A stretch of DNA of 10,120 nt from Caryophanales bacterium UBA970 (lineage in GTDB: Bacteria > Bacillota_I > Bacilli_A > RFN20 > CAG-826). Where the stretch lies: NCBI GenBank assembly GCA_002292805.1, contig DBCA01000013.1, positions 11,500 to 21,619 on the forward strand, written 5' to 3'. The number at the start of each line of letters is the position of its first letter. The first letter of the stretch is position 1. Below the pieces are notes generated by a model, which searched no databases, was not told the DNA's origin, and was given only the letters and a program-made list of their open reading frames with translations. This document shows, piece by piece, positions 9,027 to 10,120 of this stretch. A program made the translations under genes and the position numbers.

Positions 9027-10120
9027 CTAATACGTGCGCACTGGCGTTGCTAACTGAATGAGGGAGTCATCTTTATCGTTTTTTAACACAAAAGGCCTCA
9101 TATCGCCTATAAATCCAATTTTGATATCTTCAGCCCCAAAAGCACGGATGGCTTCCATGAGGTAAAAGGCATTAAAACTAACCTCAAAACGGTCACCACT
9201 GAATGAAAATTTGCTGAGGGGTTCACTCGCAGATCCTACTTGGACGGATTTACTTGAAACTTCGACCGCAGTTTCACTCATGGTTAACTTCACCACATTT
9301 TCTCGTTCCACGGATAAAAGGGCAACCCGTTCCATGACGGCAAGAAGTTCTTTTGAGTTAGCGGTTAAATAATAATTGGATGTTTTGGGAATGATGTTGT
9401 TTGTGTTTGGATATTCTCCAGTGATCAATCTTGAGATGACCAAGGTGTTGCCAAATTCAAAGGTGGCGCGTTTTTCTGTAAAAGAAAGGGTGATGGTGGC
9501 TTCTTGTTCCATCATCGTCACCACTTCAGATAATGTTTTTGCTGGAATGTTACTGACAAACTTCACTGGCTTGTTGATGGTGATTTGTTTTCTTGATAAG
9601 CGAGCAGAATCCGTTGCAGTCGCGGTTAATTTACCATCAGAAGCTTCGAAGTTGACTGCAGTCATGATGGGACGTTGTTCTTTGGTGGATGCAGCGAATG
9701 CAGTTTGTTCAATGACTTTCTTTAATGTTTTGGTATCCATCTCTAAAGAGACACCCGTGGTATCTAGATCCAATTCAGGATATTCTTCTACTTTGATTGA
9801 GTTTAATTTATAACTAGAACGTCCATCGCCAACATTGACAATCGTGTCATCAAACAGTTCAACGCTTAAATTTTCTCCAACAACTTTTCGGGCAATTTCA
9901 CTAAATAATTTGGCATTCACCAATGTGCCACCGTGTTTGGTGTCGGTTAAAAACACTTTTCCTTTGCTTGAATACGTGACTCTTGTGACAATGGATAATT
10001 CATTATTGGAACTAACAATCGTCAATCCTTTATCATTCACCACCAACTTAAAATTACTAAGCACTGGGATTGGTGTTTTGATGGCAATCGCCTTACTTGC
10101 AATATTTAATGCCTTTAATA
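9027..10120 (-). CDS. dnaN: DNA polymerase III beta subunit (sliding clamp), 5' end outside window
   Basis: The ring-shaped processivity clamp of the replicative polymerase, loaded at primed DNA by the DnaX complex and bound by many repair and replication partners. The frame stays open to the right edge: before the GTG at 10064 it reads LKALNIASKAIAIKTPIP, which matches the first helix of DnaN. That GTG is therefore an internal valine codon and about 10-12 N-terminal residues are missing. Visible length is 363 residues, so the full protein would be close to 375 aa, normal for the family. Seen: three repeated clamp domains, RPIMTAVNFE near the start of domain 2, EYPN, and the C-terminus ATPVRTY that forms part of the partner-binding pocket. 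The stop is TAG. It is followed by a terminator and precedes yaaA and recF in the classical order. Confidence 0.97.
   Translation of the reverse strand, partial: LKALNIASKAIAIKTPIPVLSNFKLVVNDKGLTIVSSNNELSIVTRVTYSSKGKVFLTDTKHGGTLVNAKLFSEIARKVVGENLSVELFDDTIVNVGDGRSSYKLNSIKVEEYPELDLDTTGVSLEMDTKTLKKVIEQTAFAASTKEQRPIMTAVNFEASDGKLTATATDSARLSRKQITINKPVKFVSNIPAKTLSEVVTMMEQEATITLSFTEKRATFEFGNTLVISRLITGEYPNTNNIIPKTSNYYLTANSKELLAVMERVALLSVERENVVKLTMSETAVEVSSKSVQVGSASEPLSKFSFSGDRFEVSFNAFYLMEAIRAFGAEDIKIGFIGDMRPFVLKNDKDDSLIQLATPVRTY

Noticed and set aside
9376..9813. 145-codon open frame on the plus strand
   Set aside because: It is antisense to conserved dnaN coding sequence and resembles no protein family.
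10062..10064. GTG as the start codon of dnaN
   Set aside because: The frame continues upstream to the window edge with conserved DnaN N-terminal residues, so this GTG encodes an internal Val.

Overview
The window is an origin-proximal block of a low-to-moderate GC bacterium, with every gene on the minus strand. Read in transcription order (right to left) it holds dnaN (5' end outside the window), a terminator, yaaA (S4 domain), recF, gyrB, gyrA, serS, tadA, a lipoprotein of unknown function, and the first 90 codons of a membrane protein. dnaN-yaaA-recF-gyrB-gyrA is the classical Firmicutes/Mollicutes order next to oriC, so dnaA and oriC are expected just beyond the right edge. TGA is used as a stop in yaaA, recF and the lipoprotein gene, and the one conserved tryptophan codon checked (GyrB W61) is TGG. 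This means the standard bacterial code rather than the Mycoplasma/Spiroplasma code. An Acholeplasma-, Haloplasma- or Erysipelotrichia-like member of the Bacillota/Mycoplasmatota fits best, but genus cannot be read from the sequence.

Layout: dnaN ends at 9027 and is followed by a perfect 10-bp hairpin with a U tract (terminator). From yaaA (8939) to the left edge the genes are packed tightly. yaaA/recF and recF/gyrB share 4-bp ATGA overlaps, gyrB-gyrA are 11 nt apart, gyrA-serS 4 nt, serS-tadA about 34 nt, tadA overlaps the lipoprotein gene by 14 nt, and the last gene starts 30 nt further on. No terminator is visible inside this run, so it reads as one operon joining replication/topology (recF, gyrase) to translation (SerRS, tRNA adenosine deaminase) and two envelope proteins. 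No stretch of 300 bases lacks a gene. I see no rRNA, tRNA, CRISPR array, insertion sequence or DnaA-box cluster.

Most of the window is ordinary housekeeping DNA. The observation most worth following is in the gyrase. All three classical quinolone-contact positions are non-canonical: GyrA Ser83 and Asp87 (E. coli numbering) are Gln and Ser, and GyrB Asp426 is Asn. The GyrA-box also carries an Asn for an Arg. The other points are an unrecognised lipoprotein gene embedded in the operon, a truncated membrane protein with an HELGH-like motif that lacks the first His, and a SerRS with altered motif 3. I found no convincing new biological system.
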